A stretch of 64,000 nucleotides of DNA, taken from contig NW_026729297.1 of the NCBI RefSeq assembly GCF_030272615.1, forward strand, positions 47,001-111,000, written 5' to 3'. Origin of the DNA: Cryptomeria japonica (Eukaryota; Streptophyta; Pinopsida; Cupressales; Cupressaceae). Each line of letters starts with the position of its first letter. Within the stretch, counting starts at the first letter, position 1. The notes below the pieces were generated by a model. The model was not told where the DNA came from. It saw nothing but the letters and a program-made list of their open reading frames with translations, and ran no database searches. Positions 1-11,657 of this stretch are shown here, piece after piece. The translations under genes and the position numbers were made by a program.

Positions 1-2
1 GC

Positions 3-2060
3 CACAAGCCTTCACTTAGACATCTGAGAGTGTTCGGTTGCGAAGCATATGCTCATGTGCCAAAGGAAAAGCGAACAAAATTGGACAACAAAGCTGTTAA
101 ATGTATTTTCATTGGATACAATTATGGTGTAAAAGGATACAAGCTTTGGAATCCTGTTGAACAAAAGGTATTTTATTCAAGAAGTGTTATTTTTAGAGAA
201 ACTAAGCCTTCTTCTGTTATAGTGCAGCCAGAACAAATAGAACAAAAGAAAGATGTGATTCAACTACCTGCTACACTGGAGAAAGTTGAATTGAGGCCCT
301 TAGAAAGACAAGAAGTCAAGGAGAGCTCTATGAGTTCTGAATCATCAGAGGAAGAAGAGGTACCTGAAGCTGAACCTGAACTAGATCTTGCTCGAAGGTC
401 TACTAGACAAAGGAAACCACCTGAAAGGTATGGGTATTCTCCTGATGATTGGAGATGCATATTTGCATTGAATGCTAACATTGATGAACCGAGATATGTA
501 GAAGAGGCTCTTGGTATGAATGATTTAGAGTCCTAGAAAATAGCCATGGATGAAGAAATGGCAGCTCTTAAGAGGAATGAAACATGGGACCTTGTACCAT
601 TGCCTGAAGGACGAAAGCCTGTTGGTTGTAAATGGGTGTTCAAGAAGAAGATGGGTTCAGATGGAAGCATTGAGAAGTATAAAGCATGTTTGGTTGCAAA
701 AGGTTACTCTCAGGTTGAGGGAGTAGATTATGGAGAGATTTTTTCTCTAGTAGCCAAAATGACATCCATTAGATTTTTACTTTCTATTGCAGCAGCCTAT
801 GATCTAGAGATCGAGCAAATGGATGTGAAAATAGCTTTCCTTCATGGAGATTTGGAGGAAGAAATTTACATGACACAGCCAGAGCACTATGTGATGAAAG
901 GTAAAAGTCATTTGATCTGTAAGTTGAAGAAATCCTTGTATGGTTTAAAACAGAGTCCTAGGATGTGGTACCAAAAGTTTGATACATATGTGTTGAGTTT
1001 GGGATTTGTGCGATCTAAATCTGATCACTATATATATTTTAAATCTGATGGTGATCGTTTCTTGGTCATTGCCCTATATGTCGATGACATGTTGTTTATT
1101 GGCAAAGGAAAAGGTTTGATTACAGAGTTAAAATCTCAGCTCTTGATAAAGTTTGAAATGAAAGATCTTGGTGCAGCTAGGCACATTCTGGGAATGGAGA
1201 TTGTAAGAGATAGACAAAACAGAAAGCTTTGGCTAGGTCAAAGCAAGTATGTTGGTACTATTTTGAAAAGATTCAATATGCAGGATTCAAGACCATTGAG
1301 TGTTCCTATTACAATGGGAACAAAGCTTTCTAGTTCACAGTGCCCTACATCCCCATTGGAGATGGAAGAGATGAGTCGAGTACCATATCAGAGTGTTGTT
1401 GGAAGTTTGATGTATGCTATGGTTTGTACAAGACCAGACATTGCCCAAGCAGTGGGAGTTCTTTCTCGTTATATGTCTAATCCAGGAAGAGCACATTGGG
1501 ATGCAGTAAAAAGAGTTTTCAGATACTTGAGGGGTACTTCGGAGTACTCGATATGTTTTCATGGAATAGGAAATGAGCATTCCTTAGATATTCGAGGCTA
1601 TGTGGATTTAGACTGAGCTGGTGATGTTGATAGAAGAAGATCCACCAGTGCATATGTGTTTACATTATTTGGTGGTGCAATCAGTTGGATGAGCAAGCGA
1701 TAGGCTGTGGTCGCTTTGTCCACTACTGAGGCAGAATATATGGCAGCTACTCATGCCTGTAAGGAAGCCATCAAGCTAAAGAGATTGTGTTCAGATATAT
1801 AGTTTAAATAGGGTGCAGTGACAATTTACAGTGACAGTCAGAGTGCAATCTGCCTAGCGAAGAACCCTACTTTTCATGCCAGGACTAAGCACATTGATGT
1901 ACAAAATTATTTTGTGAGAGATATGATTGAGGATGGCAAGGTGAAGCTGGAAAAGGTAGAAACTTTGGTGAATGTTGCTGATGCATTAACTAAGCCCGTG
2001 AGCAGAGAGAAATTCAGATGGTGTTCAGAGTCTATGGGCCTCTCGGCCTCTAGCAATTAA
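3..2060 (+). pseudogene. Copia pol: integrase C-terminus, reverse transcriptase, RNase H (broken)
   Basis: The frame is open from base 3 (KPSLRHLRVFGCEAYAHVP, integrase end) to a TAG at 534-536. It reopens in the same frame at 546 with the reverse transcriptase start (ETWDLVPLPEGRKPVGCKWV). The catalytic motif ALYVDDMLFIG is intact near 1070-1105, and YGLKQSPRMWYQKFD precedes it. A TGA at 1614-1616 stands where copia RNase H normally has Trp after ..D-L/S-D. More TAG codons follow near 1701 and 1801. The frame then runs from 1818 to 2060 (YSDSQSAICLAKNP, TKHIDV), the RNase H end. The stops fit TGG to TAG/TGA and CAG/CAA to TAG changes. The gene is dead but only mildly eroded. Confidence 0.9.
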
Positions 2061-2115
2061 GTCCATGATATTTTGGATCCCCTGACTCTTGCAAGGTGTT
2101 CGACAAGTGGGAGAA

Positions 2116-2814
2116 TGTTGAGAAACATGTGTCTCAACCTTGCAGTCTTTTTCTGGAAAATTCCAGAATTTGTTTGAGGTAGTTTTCCATATGTTTATGC
2201 ATTGGAAAATGGTTAATGAATTGTTAAAAATGAGTCTTGTCCATAGTAGAATATAGGTGGGCCATTTTTAGAGCCTTAATGACTCATTTTGTGACTTTTA
2301 AGAGGGTCTAGGCTAGGGGACAAAATTATGGACGGGATTACTATTTTAACCTAGTTTTTTTTCCATTTTGGAAATGTAAATGTCAAAAATGGGCACCATG
2401 TGGCATGGTGGTTAAGCCCATGGTTTTGTAAAACCACAAGTGGTTTCCAAGTTGTAAAATCACTATAAAAGAAGAGCTTGGGGAGGAGTTTGATAATTGA
2501 GTTTTTGCAAGACTGGATGCTAGAAAGAGTCTCTCTTAGTTCGAGTTGTGGTGATGCGCTCCTGTAAGAACTTGCATTGCAAGTGTACTGTAATTAGCTT
2601 GATTTGATAATACATTGTGCGAGTTTTGGAGGGTGGGGTTTTTCTCCCATAAGGGTTTCCCCACAGTAATCACTGTGTTATGTGTTCATTGCTATTTTGT
2701 TTATGCTTTATTGTGCATTTCTTGATATCTTAGTAATATTTAAGTTGAAAGTTGCATAACCATCCTCTCAAGATTAGCGTAGGAAGCGTTTCTGCACACC
2801 TTTGCTTCCTTACA
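2116..2814 (+). repeat. 3' LTR of the copia element
   Basis: The LTR starts TGTTGAGAAACATG directly after the purine tract AAGTGGGAGAA and ends TTCCTTACA. It holds a TATA box (TATAAAA, 2464-2470) about 350 bp in, as expected for a U3 promoter. No second LTR is in the window to confirm the ends. The right edge rests on the TG..CA rule and on duplicon homology resuming at 2815. Confidence 0.7.
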
Positions 2815-3387
2815 TAAAAATGGATAGTGTCAGAATACAGTAAAACGGCTATCAAATTTTAGTTTCCATTAGATGAAAAGTTGAAGTAGAATGAGGGCAA
2901 AACAAAACGTAAGTGACAGGCAATGTTACAATGTTACAAAACGTAAACGGATTTTTGTCTAACAGGCATGGTTCTTTTTGAAATTACACGTCTGCCCAGA
3001 CGAAACGATTACAATTATAAATTATTACATTGATTAAATCGACTTTTTCCGTTCTTGTAATTGTGATTTATATCTTTCACACAGGTAAGACAACCGTAAA
3101 TAAACATATTTAAAATTGAACAGACAAATAATTATTTTCTTTAATAAACGAAAGTCCATTTAAAAAGTGCGAGACGTGCTATGATTATTGTAATATAAAT
3201 TTATTTATAGCATAACAATACAATAATAGATACATAACCGATAACAAAATCCACGAGTAAATAGTTCATGTATTCCGTCATCTTTCTCATCAGCAAAACC
3301 AACATGTAGTAATACTACTATTGTTTGTTACAATCTAAACCACGCCTCATTTACTTATAGTCTATATATTCTCCTCGGACTTGCTAT

Positions 3388-3475
3388 CTGCAACGAGAGA
3401 AAAAAGAAAACTTAGTGAATCAATCATTTAAGAGATGAAAATGTAAAATGAGTTGAAACGGAATTGTGAACTTAC
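3388..3475 (-). other. 3'-UTR intron of copy A
   Basis: On the minus strand a GTAAGT donor (first base 3475) lies seven bases past the TAG stop at 3483-3485. A pyrimidine-rich stretch ending TTGCAG (last base 3388) is the acceptor. The same donor and a matching acceptor occur in copies B and C. A possible AATAAA poly(A) signal lies at 3200-3205. Splicing is inferred from the conserved signals. Confidence 0.65.
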
Positions 3476-3482
3476 AAAATGT

Positions 3483-3936
3483 CTAATAAGTAGGAAGAGG
3501 TGGAGGAGAGCTATGCATGGGAGGAGGATTGTAGTGTCCATGCTTTGGTGGGGGGTTTATTACTGGCTTGGGAGGAGATTTCTTCAAGGGAGGATGCGCT
3601 TCACCAGGGCCATTGAATATAGGGGTACCTGGCTTGTGATAGAGAGGAGCATTACCAGGAGAGAAGGATGGGGGTTTGTGGAAAGGTTGCGGCTTTGGAA
3701 TAAGGGGAGAAGGATGGGGCGTCATGCATAGGAGGCTTCTTCTCGAATGAGGGCTTCTGAATTAAGGGAGAAGGGAAGTGCGGTTGCGGGCTTTGTAGTG
3801 GCGGTGGGAGCGTAGGTGGGTGAGCTCCTGGTAATGGCTTTCCATTGTGGCGGAAGAAAGGAATTGGCCTCTCCGATAAACACACCGACACAAATGCCAG
3901 CAAGATGATAGGTAAAAGGGAACGATGAAGAGCCAT
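3483..3936 (-). pseudogene. Proline/histidine-rich secreted protein, copy A (frameshifted)
   Basis: The start is ATG at 3936, the first ATG after the TATA box at 3984-3991. A hydrophobic signal peptide (LLPIILLAFVSVCLS) leads into Pro-rich sequence. The first frame is open to a stop at 3652-3654 (94 residues). The true C-terminal frame (3483-3725: HKPP, LKKSPPKP, KHGHY, SPPPLPTY) lies in another frame. Against copy C, 32 nt are missing just after FEKKPPMHDA. The deletion lies between two CGCCC direct repeats, which suggests slippage. No other lesion is visible, so the loss may be recent. The intact relatives resemble secreted proline-rich cell-wall proteins; that role is inferred from composition. 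Confidence 0.85.
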
Positions 3937-3983
3937 TGCGATTGTTGTTGGTGGTGAGATGAAATGGTGCGAGGGTTGAAGAG

Positions 3984-3991
3984 TATTTATA
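3984..3991 (-). promoter_or_regulatory. TATA box of copy A
   Basis: TATAAATA on the minus strand, 48 bases upstream of the ATG at 3936. It is identical in position and sequence in copies B and C. It rules out the longer frame that runs through it as a translated leader. Confidence 0.75.
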
Positions 3992-4086
3992 CACAACCAG
4001 GTGAAGGCGAGCGCACTAGAAACTTCCAATTCACACTGCTCCACTGCAAAGACAACAAATAAATAAAAAAGAAGACTGATGGTTAT

Positions 4087-4093
4087 ACGTGGC
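4087..4093 (-). promoter_or_regulatory. G-box/ABRE-like ACGTGGC, copy A promoter
   Basis: ACGTGGC (plus-strand reading), about 96 bp upstream of the TATA box, inside a block TATACGTGGCGT kept in copies A, B and D and with one change in C. ACGT-core sites are the known targets of plant bZIP factors. Function here is inferred. Confidence 0.45.
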
Positions 4094-4739
4094 GTAAATA
4101 ACAGAAAAGTCAAGATTTGCGTGTCGGAGATTTCCGCAAGTCGACTTGTTTTCTACGCCTCTACGAAATTTTAGTGCGTTCATCAGGCATAATTTCGGAG
4201 TTGGAATAACAATTCGGCGATTCACACAGTAAAAAAGTTTTGGCACTTTGAAGCATTAGCGTCTCCGTTTTAGAAGGCGAAGGACGGCTCACATGTGAAG
4301 GCAAACCACAGAAAGTGAGGCGGAGGGATATTCAACGTTTAGCCGTAAGAATACAAATGGGCCGGATCCGACTTGAACGCTACGTTGTTCTAAAGTCTTG
4401 CCTTTAGCTTGTAGTTTTGGATTAGAATATTATGTTGATTTTATGTTTTTGTTTAAGAGAAGTGGGAAAGGGTTCTAATCTATACAGATCAGTATTTAAA
4501 ACATTTAATCATAAAACATTTATGATTTTCTTTTGAAATTGAGGAGTCTTGATCAAAGCATTGGAAAATAATGAAGCAGTCTGGAGAGTAAAAGACAACA
4601 AAAAACAATAGAGCACCTAGAACGAAAACAGTCTAAGAGACTAAAGGAACACTAGCCAAATAGCTCCAACTATCCAATCGTCCTCCAACAGGAGCATGTT
4701 GTTGTTCTTTTGTGACTTTTTCCTACCAGTATCTTTCAT

Positions 4740-5120
4740 TGCAGTGCCCTTTCTTTTCTTCTTCCTCTCTTTTTATATATATATATATATATATACACAT
4801 ATTTATTTCTTTATATTTTGATATTTGATGAATTAATAATATTTATAAATATTCTTACATCATCACTAGTATGTCATAATTGGACATGTTTTTCTATGTT
4901 AACCCTAAAAAATATATATCAATAATAAGACGTGTCAGTCTTGTTTCTTGCAAATGCTCTTATGAATACTTCCACAAAACTCAATTCCTTTTAATGCACC
5001 ACTTGAAATGTGCAATGGAAATTTTATTTCAAAAGAAAGAGATTCTTTATTGCATTAGAATATAATTTAAATATCTTTAAATACAATGAAATAGCAACAC
5101 AATGTGTGAATTTGTGTTTG
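4740..5120. repeat. Block shared with 53986-54330
   Basis: Extended similarity by eye to 53986-54330, including the shared stretch CACCACTTGAAATGTGCAAT and a Leu/Phe-poor AT-rich context. It has no convincing gene and marks part of the ancestral duplicated unit downstream of the promoter side of the proline-rich gene. Confidence 0.7.
4774..4795. repeat. (TA)n microsatellite
   Basis: Eleven TA dinucleotides in a row inside the block shared with 53986-54330. Block E lacks the run. Confidence 0.9.
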
Positions 5121-6189
5121 GTTGATCCTAACAGAGAAGGATAAAGTTGGGAAAGAAATCAAATTTGAATTAAAAAGTTTTAATTACGCAGGGATGAATT
5201 TTTTAACATGGACTTGTCTTTGTGTTTACAAAATTATCGCTCCCTAATTCAATTTTTTTTAGGTTTTTATCCGTACAATGTTTCAATTATTTATGTTTCC
5301 TTGCACATTTACAATCTTTTTTGTAATGTTACCTCTATACTGTAAAAGCACACTTTATTTCTTTTGATAAAGTTTCAAAAAAAAATTACAACATTGTAAT
5401 TATTACAAAGTTACCATGAGATCCTGAAGGAAATAATTAGTGCTAAGTTTTTAGACATTTCACATATTTCAATAACTATATTGTAATTTTTTCTTTAAAG
5501 TTAAAACTAGAACCCTTTCATAGTTTCTAAACTTCTAAACTTCCATTTCCATTTCTGCTTCTGCTATTGTTCATCTAATCCATGCATGTTATCTAAGCGG
5601 GCATCTGTTTCTGCTTAAGTAGAAGGAAAAAATAGCGGGCATGTTTACTAATCATTTAGCGATGTAAATGCAAAGGGGCTACAACACTAGAAACTTATTC
5701 TAATATACCGACTTGATCAGCTTTGTCAGCAAAGATTTCACATGGAGAAACATTTGACCATCCATTAAACAATTAGTTACATAAAAACTACACTCTTGGA
5801 ACTTGCTCCATTTGATCAAAATAAAATAATAATAAAAATTAAAAAATTGAAAAGAGAGAAGACAAATGGTGATTGTTTGAACAAAGGTTTTAAGACGTTC
5901 AATTTTTTTTGACTCGGCGTATATATTTTTTCCCATTCTATAAGTTTTCTTTAAAACATTTTAAGTAAGAAATTCCATAATTTTCTAAGCAATTTATTTG
6001 AAAATGATGGTATATTTAAATAAATTAAATGTATATGTAGAATCATTTTAATTTATTTATATTTTTAATTTAAAATATTATTTTTTATTTATTTGATAGA
6101 TATTTTATTTACTAAAAAACTATTTTATAATTTTTTTTTAATATATGTTTATTGTTTTCTCATTTTATATAGATATATATGATATAACA
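5121..6189. other. AT-rich intergenic DNA, no gene seen
   Basis: Long A/T runs and short, composition-poor frames only. I see no domain, repeat pair or RNA gene. Confidence 0.6.
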
Positions 6190-6360
6190 ATCCATGTTTT
6201 ACGAGGATGACCCCACAACACAGTGGTTAGTTGTGAGCCTCCTACATGAGAGGTCTTTGGTTCGAGTCTGCGTGAGGCTCATGTGCCCCACACATAGGCA
6301 ATGGAGAGATAAGGTGATGCCTAAGTGTGGAAGACAAGATGACACAAGGAGATATAAGGG
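6190..6360 (+). mobile_element. SINE-like tRNA-derived sequence
   Basis: A box A-like stretch (CACAGTGGTTAG, 6219-6230) and a near-perfect box B (GGTTCGAGTCT, 6259-6269) lie about 30 bp apart, the internal pol III promoter spacing of tRNA genes and plant SINEs. The flanks do not fold into an obvious cloverleaf, so this is not called a tRNA gene. It ends where the LTR element's target-site duplication begins (6361), so the LTR element may have inserted into or beside it. Confidence 0.5.
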
Positions 6361-6365
6361 TGTTA

Positions 6366-6757
6366 TGTTGTTCCCTCTGGCATGTGTTGGCATTAATGTC
6401 AAAGTTGGTATAGATTGCATATGGTAACTCTTTAATGGTTCAAATATATGTCTTCTTCATCTCAGGTATATGGCTTAAATGCAATGAGCATCTTTTCTTG
6501 TGTCTCTATTATGTGATGTCTAGTATATCTTATTTTGTAGTAGGCATTGATGTCCTATGTTGTTATCAATAACAAGTGTTTAATAACTTGTTAATATCTT
6601 ATTATATTTTAATAATATAGGTCATTGCATGTCTAATACTTATAAGGTTTATTAGACTTCATGTGGTAAGATGTGTTTAAATGAATTTCTATGCATAAGA
6701 TGTTTGACATTTGTTTTATAATCCAAGTGAATTTGTAAATTGGAATATATGAGAACA
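6366..6757 (+). repeat. 5' LTR (truncated)
   Basis: Aligns by eye with 9399-9806, then diverges. The remaining ~1.85 kb of LTR found at the 3' end is missing here, so the 5' LTR has lost most of its R/U5 side. Confidence 0.7.
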
Positions 6758-8564
6758 ATGGTTATTTCATGATTGGTATTAAGATCATATCTTAGGGAGT
6801 TTATAAAATTGTAATAATGTCAAGTTGAAGAACAATGGAACACATTGTTGCGTATGGTAAAGCAAAGTTACAATTGAAGTTTTTATTTTGATCAACTGAT
6901 AACCTATTGGAGTTTGTCTATAGATATAGTGACATAGATTATGTCAATCATCAGTTGATAAAAACTTTAGGTCTCAATGAACAACTTAGACAGTGATGTA
7001 TGAAGAAGACATAACAACAATGATAGTATGCTTTGATAACTAATGACTTCTTGAGTGCAATTGTAAGTGAGATGAAGACACAATTTTTGTTCACAATGAA
7101 TAGTTAATGGCTTATCTTGGTTTCATTATTTTCTTGTAGTCACTATTGGTTTTTAGACTGATTGGTATAAATTTTTGTGATGCAGAGATTTCTTACTTTT
7201 TCATCCAATTGTTGTCTTTCAAGCACATTCCTTGATGAAATACAAGGTTCTATTTTTTGATCCTTGTTTAGTAATAAGTGTGGATATGATAAAGTTGCAT
7301 GATAGTCTATCAAGTCATCTTTTCTATTACAGTGAAGTTGAATTGTGACAAAGAACTAATAGAATATTCTGGTTTGACAAAGATTTGTCACAAGAGACAG
7401 TAAGTCCACGAAAAATATTGCAAACGTTAACATGATTGTTTTGAAAATGTTGAAATTATTTTTTTTAGGACTATGATGAAAATATTCATTTGTCTTTTAA
7501 GGTAGTCAAGGACAAAGATAATACTATTTTTGGACAAGTTATTTCAATAGTATTATTTATTTCAGATCTTCTTATCAACTCTTGACAATGGCATAAAGAA
7601 TCAGATATCTTTAACATCTTTGCTAGTGGTATTTATAATGCAAACTGATGAGAATTTTATGGTAGACTCAACAATGCTAAATATTTAAAGAAGATTGTTG
7701 AGTCCTACATATGATAGTTCACAGTTTGATGTATCAAGAGTGATATAGGCGACATTTAATTGGTTTCTCAGATGTATATGATACTAGATTGGTTTCTTAG
7801 GTTGGTACATGATATACATTAATGGTATACCTTGTCCTACCATTGTTAGGATTGGAAAATTTCATTGTTGATCATTAAATAGGTATCTTTGACATATGCT
7901 AGGAACATGAACATGCATATTTTGGTTATTATATAGGTATTAACTCTGATTGGCAGTAGTATAGGTTCATAGGAGTATGCATTATTATTGGCATTGACTC
8001 AGTAATTCTATGAATTGATGATTTATCATCCTCTCTTTGATAAGTCGTTGATCTTTTATTACACACGAGATAACTAAAGTCGATAGTAACTTGAAAATAC
8101 GTAAGGTTAATAATTTGATAGATCAAGTGTGTTGCTAGGATAATAACCTTGATTTTTCTGGTTCTTAGTACATTGGAAATTACAAAAGTATTTGACAACA
8201 TTTAATTAAATCAGGTTACAATTTTTTTGTGTAGATCATCTCTTTAGGGGAGCCTTCTATGAATTTTCTATATCCCTGTTTTCAGCTTGGTAGTGCTTGC
8301 ATTATTGACTTTTGTGATGGATCTATGATGCATGATTATATGTTTTATATTTATGTACCATACATTATTGCATCTCTTCCTGGTATCTATCCTTTGGTAT
8401 TATTGTCAAAAGGGGGAGAAGTGAACATTATCAATGTTTTTTTTTTGGTTGAACAGTGATTGTTGAGTCGTCATTTTATTCTGGTTGACCAGTGATTTTG
8501 ATGATACTACATTTACAAAGATACACAATGATTGTTTTTGAATAGTGATAGTGATATTTTGTTT

Positions 8565-9173
8565 TTGATTAAGATAAATGATTTTTATAGGGACCCAAAA
8601 CCCAAAGTTAAAGAGAAACACAAAAAATAAGTAGTTGAAAACCAGTCCAAAACCAACGGCATATCAGCCATAGAAATAGGGCCCAAGCCCATGCAACAAA
8701 AAATAAAACAAATTAAGGAAAAAACCTAAAACTCACTAGAATAGAGATTGTATCATCTCCAAATTCTTTTGAGTCATATGCTTGTTGATGTCCTTGACAT
8801 CATCCATGATGAACATGGAGGTATTCTTCTCTTGGTTCCTACTTCTAGTCCTCATATAGGGGCCTGTGGTGGTCTGATGTCCCATACTCTGCAAGCTTGG
8901 TTCAAGGATTTTCTTCTTGTGTTTGGTGTCAAAGCAGGGAAAACTTGTGGTGGATTGAGCTCTTTGACCTACTATCATCGCATTTACCTTCTTAAGATCC
9001 CGAGTGCTATTATTCATGGCTTCTTTGCTAATATCCACTAGGCTCTTCAGATTACCCTTAATTTCTTCTAAGCTAATCTTGAACTGACCAATCCTTGATT
9101 GATAATCAGTTTTCATGGTCTTTACATCTTCTATGAGTTTCTATGTCATTCAAAGAAGTCTATACATCTGGAT
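8565..9173 (-). mobile_element. 5'-truncated LINE 3' end with 20-bp target-site duplication
   Basis: A perfect 20-bp direct repeat (8545-8564 and 9174-9193) frames this 609-bp block inside the LTR element. On the minus strand a frame (8736-9116, 126 aa) has a coiled-coil-like start, followed by a GGGTCCCTATAAAAATC-type tail. Long, variable duplications and 5' truncation are hallmarks of target-primed LINE insertion. No clear poly(A) is present, so a non-autonomous LINE derivative is also possible. Confidence 0.65.
8736..9116 (-). pseudogene. LINE-derived C-terminal reading frame
   Basis: 126 codons open. The N-terminal half is amphipathic and could form a coiled coil (IGQFKISLEEIKGNLKSLVD). 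The rest is basic and low in hydrophobics, with no catalytic motif. It lies wholly inside the framed insertion, so it is read as the truncated tail of a LINE protein, not a host gene. Confidence 0.4.
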
Positions 9174-9398
9174 GTGATAGTGATATTTTGTTTCTAGTGA
9201 TAGTGAAAGCGATATTTCAGTAGTATGAATTTGTTGATCTCTTCATTGGTTTTGGAAGTTAACAGGTTGATTTGACAGTTGATTAACTTTTGACATGCAT
9301 TCTCATTATTTTGATGATTTTAGAACATGTACATGTCTTAATTTAGATTCATTTTTGTGGATTCTATTTGGTTTGACATTAATGCCAAAAGGGGAGTT

Positions 9399-11657
9399 TG
9401 TTGTTCCCTCTAGCATGTGTTGGCATTAATGTCAAAGTTCCTACAGATTGCATATGATAACTCCTTGATGGTACATATATATGTCTTCTTTATCTAGGGT
9501 ATATGGCTTGAATGCAATGAGCATCTTTTCTGGTGTCTCTATTATGTGATGTCTAGCATATCTTATTTTATAGTAGGCATTTATGTCTTATGTTGTTATC
9601 AATAATAATTGTTTAATAAATTGTTAATATATTATTAATATGTTATTAATATGTTATTATATTTTAATAATATAGGTCATTGCATGTCTAATAATTATAG
9701 GGTTTATTAGTCTTCATATGGTAAGATGTGTGTAAGTGGATTTCTATGCATAAGATGTTTGACATTTGGTTTATAAGCCAAGTGACTTTGTAACTTGGAA
9801 TATATGTCTTTGGGTAATAAGTTTTGTTTGTCAACATGGAATCACATCCCATTATAATTTCCTTCAATAACAATTGGCATTTTGTGATGAAAGAAAAAGT
9901 GTATTGTTGAACACATTACTCACTTTGTCTTATTGAAAAGCATACTCTTTGTCGGACATATTGCTTGTAAAAACCTAGCTATAGTCGGGTATGAGGCCTA
10001 CCAGAGTTCATGGACATTTTTTATTCAATAGTGATGCATTTTTCATGAGCGCTAAGAAGCACAAACACTGATAGTTGGTTTTGACATTCAGTTGGAAGGT
10101 ATTTGTAAAGAATTTAGTGTCTAGGATACAAATGGAGATAGCTCTCTATCACAAAAATATTTGATTTCTTTGGAGGTAGAGATAGGTGTATTATTTCCTC
10201 ATTATCTTGTGGAGTTTCTATTTTGACTAGACTAGTAATAAACAATTTTAGTTTGTTTATTTGAAAAAACTTCTTCTTGCATTAACAAAGTAGTTTTTGG
10301 GTTTTGTTTTTTAACCCTAGTTCGAGGTCCTTGAGTTTAACTTTGTTGCACAAAGATTATTTGGTTTGTTGGAACTTGACTGGGGTTTACATTTTTGTCC
10401 ATAATGTATAATTTTTTCTTCATGTCTTATTACTGCCCTTGTTCAAAACCCTAGTCTAGGGTTTAGCATTCTTTGTGGGTTAGAATTCTTTGTTAAACAT
10501 GAAACCCTTGTTCAGGAGTTAGCATTCTTTGTTGTACATGAAAACTTTATATGTTAAAACTCCATAGTCTTCTCTCAAGTTTTGTTTAGTAGTGATCACT
10601 GTTAAAGACAATAAAATAGTTAAAAGCATTTTGTTCATTCAATTTGGAAAACCATAGTTTGATCTATTGAAATAGTTTTAGAAAGACAGTTGTATATTTT
10701 GTTGTAACAATTATGAAGATAGTTCTCTTTCCATTCAAAAAAAGAGAACACTATATATGCATTATGTTGAAGGCATTCAATGTGTGAGTGTGGTTGATCA
10801 GAAAGACAAATCTTTTATTACTATTTATTGTAATCATAGAGGCATCGTTCTTCAGTTTTGTATCTGAGCTTGAACGAAATGTTGAGAAAAGTTTTGTAAA
10901 TAATTTACAGTGCATTGTGAATGAGATTCACTACATTATATTACTATGTATACTTCACAAATGCATAATGATATATTGTATGTGAACTGTAGTGACATTT
11001 TGTACTTTTTCTTCTGAATCTCAAGTGATGCGAAATCAAAAGATGTTGTAAAAGTGAAACAAAGATGATACTCTATATTTGTATTAGCACTATGAAGATA
11101 TGATATTGTTGAATAACCAATGAGGCACATTGCTAGTGAAGTACATTTAATTGTTAGAGAAATATTGTAGCCAGTGAGGCATTTTATTATTTAAGCCAGT
11201 GAGGCATTTTTTGATTTTTTTAATTCCCCTTAAGGGTTTTCCACTCAATAAATTTGGTGTGATGAGTTTATATCTTATTTGGTTTATTTTGTTTCTATGT
11301 TCTAGTCATGACAAGTATTCATTTTAATGTTTACTGTTGGGATGACGATAAATGCATAAAAATTTAGTATACCATATTAGTTTAAAGAGAATTAAGTATT
11401 CATTTAAATTACTTCATAAGCCCTTCTTATTATAAGATGTTTTCAAATTTTGTTCAACAAATGTTAATGTCATCTTGTTGGTTCTTGTTAGTGTTCAAAC
11501 AAGTTTGCATCACAAATTTCAAAGTATGATTGTCACAAATTTTAAATGAATGTCTTATCTAAAGAAGTTAAGGCAAACAATTACATCTATTTAATAAGAT
11601 ATTGATTCACCCTCCCCCACCCTTCCCCCCTTCTCAATGTCTTTTTGTACTCAAACA
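9399..11657 (+). repeat. 3' LTR (long form)
   Basis: Starts TGTTGTTCCCTC and ends in a C-rich tail (CACCCTCCCCCACCC near 11610) and CAAACA. The tail matches the reverse complement of the LTR starts of the two minus-strand elements at 19329 and 35312. At about 2.26 kb it is long and could hide an insertion. It contains a 24-bp near-repeat (AGCCAGTGAGGCATTTT) near 11171-11210. Confidence 0.6.

Larger units (their letters stand above)
1..2814 (+). mobile_element. Ty1/copia retrotransposon, 3' part (cut by window start)
   Basis: Reading in from the left edge are, in order, the end of integrase, reverse transcriptase, RNase H, a polypurine tract (2105-2115) and a 3' LTR. The pol order with integrase before reverse transcriptase defines Ty1/copia. 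The 5' part lies outside the window. The right edge is placed at 2814 because the LTR ends in CA there and the next bases align with the flank of the proline-rich gene duplicons (compare about 60185 and 30036). The element therefore lies at, and interrupts, the edge of duplicon A. Confidence 0.9.
2815..4400. repeat. Duplicon A (proline-rich gene and flanks)
   Basis: This segment aligns by eye with 13450-15120 (B), 30030-31640 (C) and the outer parts of D (60180-60590). Shared anchors are the 3' flank (AGTTTCCATTAGATG-type), the 3'-UTR intron, the gene, the TATA box and the ACGTGGC element. The far promoter ends in GGGCCGGATCCGACTTGAACGC-like sequence near 4360. The left edge is cut by the copia LTR. 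Confidence 0.85.
6366..11657 (+). mobile_element. Decayed LTR retrotransposon (copia-like), plus strand
   Basis: Matching sequence starting TGTTGTTCCCTCT occurs at 6366 and 9399. A degenerate Met-tRNA primer site (TGGTATTAAGATC, 6774-6786) follows the left copy and a purine tract (AAAAGGGGAG, 9387-9396) precedes the right one. The right end is set at 11657: a pyrimidine-rich tail typical of this LTR type ends CAAACA, followed by TGTTA. TGTTA also precedes the left end (6361-6365), giving a 5-bp target-site duplication. The internal region (6787-9398) has no intact frame and no recognisable pol. It may be a gag remnant. Confidence 0.65.

Noticed and set aside
2395-2425. tRNA-like box A (TGGCATGGTGGTTAAG) in the copia LTR
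   Set aside because: No matching box B at the right distance and no cloverleaf.
5700-5936. 78-codon minus-strand hydrophobic frame
   Set aside because: AT-rich composition yields Phe/Leu/Ile-rich frames by chance; no family motif.
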